Source: an uncultured Hyphomicrobiales bacterium (GTDB lineage Bacteria; Pseudomonadota; Alphaproteobacteria; Rhizobiales; Aestuariivirgaceae). From it: a stretch of DNA of 8,560 nt. Every line of letters begins with the position of its first letter. The stretch's first letter is position 1. Positions 5,111 to 8,560 of the stretch are shown one piece after another. The DNA is taken from the NCBI GenBank assembly GCA_903930095.1, contig CAIYXE010000196.1, positions 1 to 8,560 of the forward strand, in the 5' to 3' direction. Below the pieces are notes generated by a model that worked only from the letters and a program-made list of their open reading frames with translations, was not told the DNA's origin and made no database searches. Position numbers and translations under genes: made by a program.

Positions 5111-6762
5111 GACACTTTCACGATCGGCTTCTTGCCCCAGGCGATGTCTGCCGCGCGGCGCACCGAGGTGCGGATCGATTCCGCCAGCGCATTCACATCC
5201 TTGCGGCGGGGCTTGGGCGTGGAGCCGAAGGCCTTCTCGGCGGCTTCGATGAGGTCGTCCTCGAGGCCCATGGGCAATCCATCCGCGATGAGCTCGATGT
5301 CGGCCGCCAACTCGCTCTTGGCAGTGATGACGAGGCTGACGAAGACGATGCCGACGTAAGACAGCTTGCGGCGCTGCTTGGCGGGCCCATCCTCAGAAGG
5401 CACGATCAGCTTGCCGTCGACATGCAGCCTTCCGCAGGGCGCTTCATCGATATGATCGAGCGGGCCCGGCGCCAGCCTGGTGATGTGGCCGTCACGCGGG
5501 ATCAGCACGTCGCGGATACCCTTGCCATGGGCGAATTCCCGGTGGGCGCGCAGATGGCGCGGCTCGCCATGCATGGGGATGAGCGCCTTGGGCTTCACCC
5601 AATCATAGAGCATCGCCAGCTCGCCCTGGCGCGGGTGGCCGGAGGAATGGACGAGATCATCCTCGCTGGTGATGACGTCGATGTCGAGCTCCGCCAGATT
5701 GTTCAGCACCCGGCTCACTTCCTTCTCATTGCCGGGAATGGTCTTGGAGGAGAAAATCACGAGGTCGCCCTCCTCCAGCGAGACATGCGGGTGCTGGTCC
5801 TCCGCGATGCGGGCAATTGCCGCGCGGGGCTCGCCCTGGCTGCCGGTGCAGAGAAGCATCACCTTGTCCGGCGGGAGATAGCCGAATTCTTCTTCATCGA
5901 GCAGGCGGCCTGAATCATTCAGCATGCCGCAGGCGCGTGCCGCCTCGATGGTGTTGCGCATGGCGCGGCCCGCGATCACCACCTCGCGCCCGCAGGCGCG
6001 CGCGGCGCGGATCGAAGTCGCGATGCGGTCGAGGTGGGAGGCGAAGGTCGTCACCGCCACGCGGCCCGTCGCTTGGCTGACGATGGCCGCGATGCGCGCT
6101 GCCACATCCGCTTCCGACGGCGAGAAACCCTCGCGCAGCACGTTGGTCGAATCGCAGATGAGAACATCCACGCCCTTGGCGCCGATCTCGCGCAGGCGCT
6201 TCTCGTCCATGCCCTGGCCCAGCACTGGCGTGCGGTCGATCTTCCAGTCTCCCGAATGGAGAACCCGGCCCTCAGGCGTCTCAATCAACAGCGCGGTGGG
6301 CTCCGGAATGGAATGGGTGACGGAGACGAATTCAAGCTCGAACGGCCCCAGCTTGAAGCGGGAGCCGACCGGCATCACCTTCACCGGCACCTGCTCGTCG
6401 AGCCCTGCCTCCTTGAGTTTCAGCGCAAGGATCTGTGCAGCAAACGGCGTGCAGTAGACGGGGCATTCAAGCTGCGGCCAGAGCCAGGCGACAGCACCCA
6501 AATGGTCCTCATGCGCATGCGTCAGCACCAGGCCATGGAGGCGCGATTTTTCCGCGCTGATGAAGCCGACATCAGGCAGCACCACGTCGATGCCGGGGTC
6601 CGTCTCCTCGCCGAACTTGACGCCGAGATCGACCATCAGCCAGTGGCGCTCATCGGCGGGGCCGGAGCCATAGCAATAACAATTCATGCCGATTTCACCC
6701 GTTCCCCCTAAGGGCAGGAACACGAGTTCGGGGGGAAGTTGGGCGCGGCGCCTGGCGTTCAT
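5095..6762 (-). CDS. rnj: Ribonuclease J
   Basis: RNase J is a cytoplasmic zinc-dependent ribonuclease of the metallo-beta-lactamase/beta-CASP family, with 5'-3' exonuclease and often endonuclease activity; in alphaproteobacteria it acts in rRNA 5' maturation and mRNA decay. The 555 residues match the family. The beta-lactamase core starts with PLGGTGEIGMNCY (17-29). The zinc site is HAHEDH at 82-87 (His82, His84, Asp86, His87), then His150 in SVTHSIPE and Asp172 in HSGDWK. The beta-CASP insert holds DSTN (204-207), TTFASHLDR (238-246) and CTGSQGEPR (305-313). Next are SSKTIPGNE, HSSGHPRQGE (372-381) and the ligand His398 in IPMHGE. The remainder (about 450-555) is the RNase J C-terminal domain. 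The ATG at 6762 overlaps the birA TGA in an ATGA tetranucleotide, and a GGAAA lies about seven bases upstream. The coupling implies co-expression with birA and nuoN. Assignment is firm; whether it acts mainly as an exo- or endonuclease cannot be read from the sequence. Confidence 0.96.
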   Translation of the reverse strand: MNARRRAQLPPELVFLPLGGTGEIGMNCYCYGSGPADERHWLMVDLGVKFGEETDPGIDVVLPDVGFISAEKSRLHGLVLTHAHEDHLGAVAWLWPQLECPVYCTPFAAQILALKLKEAGLDEQVPVKVMPVGSRFKLGPFELEFVSVTHSIPEPTALLIETPEGRVLHSGDWKIDRTPVLGQGMDEKRLREIGAKGVDVLICDSTNVLREGFSPSEADVAARIAAIVSQATGRVAVTTFASHLDRIATSIRAARACGREVVIAGRAMRNTIEAARACGMLNDSGRLLDEEEFGYLPPDKVMLLCTGSQGEPRAAIARIAEDQHPHVSLEEGDLVIFSSKTIPGNEKEVSRVLNNLAELDIDVITSEDDLVHSSGHPRQGELAMLYDWVKPKALIPMHGEPRHLRAHREFAHGKGIRDVLIPRDGHITRLAPGPLDHIDEAPCGRLHVDGKLIVPSEDGPAKQRRKLSYVGIVFVSLVITAKSELAADIELIADGLPMGLEDDLIEAAEKAFGSTPKPRRKDVNALAESIRTSVRRAADIAWGKKPIVKVSVTQL

Positions 6763-7511
6763 GTTGGTTTCCGTCTCAAGGCTTCGAGTTCAGCGAAGCT
6801 CACTTCGCCGGCGTGAATGGGGGTCAGTGTTCCGTCATCACCTTCAAGGACCAGCGCGCCATCGGCCGCCAGCGCCCGGAAGGTGCCGCGCATCTGTCTT
6901 GTGCCCGTGATTGCCGTAATGGCGCTGCCAAGACCAAGTGCGCGCTCGCTCCAGGCGTCGCGGATTGCGGCAAAGCCCCGGCCCTCATCCCATTGCGTGA
7001 GGCGCCGGGTGAGGCTGGAATCGAGTTCGCGCAGAACGTCACCAAGGCCAAGGTCCGCGCCCAGCGCCGTCACCGGATAGGGTGTTCCCACCGGCGCATG
7101 GGCCACATTCACCCCGCAACCGATGGCGATGCGCGTGGGGTTCTGGCCCACCACCTCCGGCAAGACACCGCAGAACTTGGCGCCGCCGATCAGAACGTCA
7201 TTCGGCCATTTGATCCTCGGTGAAAGTCCCGGCCGCAGCGCCATCACCATGTCATGAACGGCAAGCGCCGCCACGAAACTCACCTGGGCTGCGGCCTGGG
7301 GGCCTTCGGAGATCGGAAACAGGAATGTGGCGTAAAGATTTCCGGGCTCGCTCACCCAGTTTCGCCCGAGCCGGCCGCGGCCCAGCGTCTGCTCATCGGC
7401 CCGAAGCCAGAGAGGCCCGCATTCGCCCTGGTCGGCGAGCCTGCGAGCCTCGAGGTTGGTGGAATCGATCCGGTCGAAGTGTCGGACGGGATGTCCTGTA
7501 TCGAGGATCAA
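6759..7511 (-). CDS. birA: Biotin--[acetyl-CoA-carboxylase] ligase
   Basis: BirA makes biotinyl-5'-AMP from biotin and ATP and transfers biotin to a lysine of carrier proteins such as AccB; cytoplasmic. Numbering from the TTG at 7511 (250 residues): DSTN at 16-19, the biotinyl-AMP loop GRGRLGRNW at 44-52, KWPNDV at 101-106, Lys112 in AKFCGVL (equivalent to E. coli Lys183), GCGVNV at 131-136, and a small C-terminal SH3-like domain (about 193-240). There is no N-terminal helix-turn-helix, so this is a monofunctional ligase and not the biotin operon repressor; in alphaproteobacteria that role is often taken by BioR. Start choice: the frame runs on to an ATG at 7565, but the extra residues are a Gly run that is merely the Ala-rich end of nuoN read in another frame. 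The TTG at 7511-7509 overlaps the nuoN TGA (7510-7508) as TTGA and places the protein start just before the conserved domain. No strong ribosome-binding site is visible, which fits coupling to nuoN translation. Confidence 0.94.
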   Translation of the reverse strand: MILDTGHPVRHFDRIDSTNLEARRLADQGECGPLWLRADEQTLGRGRLGRNWVSEPGNLYATFLFPISEGPQAAAQVSFVAALAVHDMVMALRPGLSPRIKWPNDVLIGGAKFCGVLPEVVGQNPTRIAIGCGVNVAHAPVGTPYPVTALGADLGLGDVLRELDSSLTRRLTQWDEGRGFAAIRDAWSERALGLGSAITAITGTRQMRGTFRALAADGALVLEGDDGTLTPIHAGEVSFAELEALRRKPT

Positions 7512-8560
7512 TAGAGCGACTTCGCCGCCGCCGCCGCCACCGCGATAATGGGGCTCGCGATCCACGGCAGCACGAACAGCAGCGTGAAGGCGCCAGCTGC
7601 ATAGGCCACCAGCTTCACCTCGCCGTCCATCGCGTCGAAAGCCTCCTTGGGCTCATCGAAGTAGATGATCTTGACGATGCGGAGATAGTAATAGGCGCCG
7701 ACGACGGACGCGACGACGCCGATCACCGCCAGCGCATAAAGCCCGGCATTCACCGCAGCGAGGAACACGAAATACTTGGCAAAGAAGCCAGCAAGAGGCG
7801 GAATGCCGGCAAGCGAGAACATCAGCATGGCAAAGACGAACGCCAGGCCCTTGTTGCTGCGGGCGAGCCCGGCAAGATCGCTGATCTCCTCCACCATGTG
7901 GCCCTTCCGCCGCATGGCCAGCACGCAGGCAAAGGTACCGAGCGTCATGATCATGTAAATGATCATGTAGACGACGACACCAGTAACCCCCTGCTCTGTT
8001 CCCGCGGCGAGGCCCACCAGCGCAAAGCCCATGTTGCCGATCGAGGAGTAGGCAAGCAGCCGCTTGATGTTGCTCTGGCCGATTGCCGCGAAGGCGCCCA
8101 GCGCCATGGAGGCAATCGACACGAAGACGATGATCTGCTGCCAGTCCGGCACGATGGCGCCGAACGGCTCGACCATGGTGCGGGTGATGAGCGCAACCGC
8201 GGCAACCTTGGGCGCGGCCGCGAAGAAGGCCGTCACCGGCGTCGGGGCGCCTTCATAGACGTCGGGCGTCCACATGTGGAAGGGCACGGCGGATATCTTG
8301 AAGGCCAGGCCGGCGATGACGAACACGAGGCCGAAGATTACGCCGAGGCCTGCCCCATGGGCCTTCAGGTGCTCCGCGATCAGCGCGAAGGACGTCGAGC
8401 CCGTGAAGCCATAGATGAGCGACGCGCCATAGAGCAGCATTCCCGAGGAGAGTGCACCGAGCACGAAGTACTTCAGCCCCGCCTCAGAAGCCCGCGCGGA
8501 GTCACGGTTGATCGCGGCCAGAACGTAAAGCGCCAGCGACTGCAGCTCGAGGCCCATGTA
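7508..8560 (-). CDS. nuoN: NADH-quinone oxidoreductase subunit N (5' end outside window)
   Basis: NuoN is one of the antiporter-like proton-pumping subunits of respiratory complex I in the inner membrane. About 350 C-terminal residues are present of roughly 480; the frame is open at the right edge, so the Met at 8557 is internal (it follows a Tyr codon). Numbering from that Met: Glu4 in [11 protein letters not shown] matches the conserved helix-5 Glu (E. coli Glu133). Lys87 in [11 protein letters not shown] and Lys117 in APKVAA keep the 30-residue spacing of E. coli Lys217 and Lys247. Lys261 in [10 protein letters not shown] is the helix-12 Lys. Also typical are [27 protein letters not shown] and [11 protein letters not shown]. 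The fragment has roughly ten hydrophobic helices and ends in an Ala run encoded by a GCC/GGC repeat. All proton-path residues expected in this part are present. In most genomes nuoN closes the nuo operon; here birA follows with a 4-base overlap. Confidence 0.97.
   Translation of the reverse strand, partial: YMGLELQSLALYVLAAINRDSARASEAGLKYFVLGALSSGMLLYGASLIYGFTGSTSFALIAEHLKAHGAGLGVIFGLVFVIAGLAFKISAVPFHMWTPDVYEGAPTPVTAFFAAAPKVAAVALITRTMVEPFGAIVPDWQQIIVFVSIASMALGAFAAIGQSNIKRLLAYSSIGNMGFALVGLAAGTEQGVTGVVVYMIIYMIMTLGTFACVLAMRRKGHMVEEISDLAGLARSNKGLAFVFAMLMFSLAGIPPLAGFFAKYFVFLAAVNAGLYALAVIGVVASVVGAYYYLRIVKIIYFDEPKEAFDAMDGEVKLVAYAAGAFTLLFVLPWIASPIIAVAAAAAKSLY

Noticed and set aside
5044..5913. A 289-codon open frame on the + strand opposite the RNase J gene
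   Set aside because: It is antisense to a complete RNase J with all catalytic motifs; the translated product shows no family features.
6034..6711. A 225-codon open frame on the + strand opposite the RNase J catalytic region
   Set aside because: It is a mirror-frame artefact of the same gene; no independent start signal or motif was seen.
7947..7969. Direct repeat ATGATCATGTA twice, 12-bp period, inside nuoN
   Set aside because: It encodes the transmembrane stretch YMIIYMIM; repeated Met/Ile/Tyr codons in a conserved NuoN helix explain it without a separate element.

Overview
The window looks like the chromosome of a high-GC alphaproteobacterium, most likely in or near the Hyphomicrobiales (rhizobial order). 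The reasons are the NuoN, ParC and RNase J sequence types, the strong G/C preference at third codon positions, and the order nuoN-birA-RNase J, which I recall as common in that class. This is a placement by recollection; no search was run. No rRNA, tRNA, CRISPR array, insertion sequence or phage gene is visible.

Layout. On the + strand, positions 2-385 hold the C-terminal half of a DMT/EamA-type membrane transporter that begins before the window. A 139-base AT-richer intergenic region follows (386-524). It carries three phased 11-bp units with TTAA-like half-sites and leads into a 253-residue protein of unknown function (525-1286). Everything else is on the - strand. Reading right to left: nuoN (complex I membrane subunit, 5' end outside the window), birA (biotin protein ligase), an RNase J-type metallo-beta-lactamase ribonuclease, parC (topoisomerase IV subunit A), a small secreted histidine phosphatase, and a PAS-like protein of unknown role (1249-1911) whose 3' end overlaps that of the 525-1286 gene by 38 bp.

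How the genes relate. nuoN, birA and the RNase J gene form a tightly packed block: birA probably starts at a TTG overlapping the nuoN stop (TTGA), and the RNase J ATG overlaps the birA stop (ATGA). This suggests one transcript with translational coupling of a respiratory, a cofactor-attachment and an RNA-processing gene. parC starts 145 bases further on and is followed after only 31 bases by the histidine phosphatase, so those two are probably co-transcribed. Most of the window is housekeeping. The parts that are not routine are the two convergent, overlapping, poorly characterised genes and the phased-repeat region upstream of the first. I do not see convincing evidence of a new multi-gene system.
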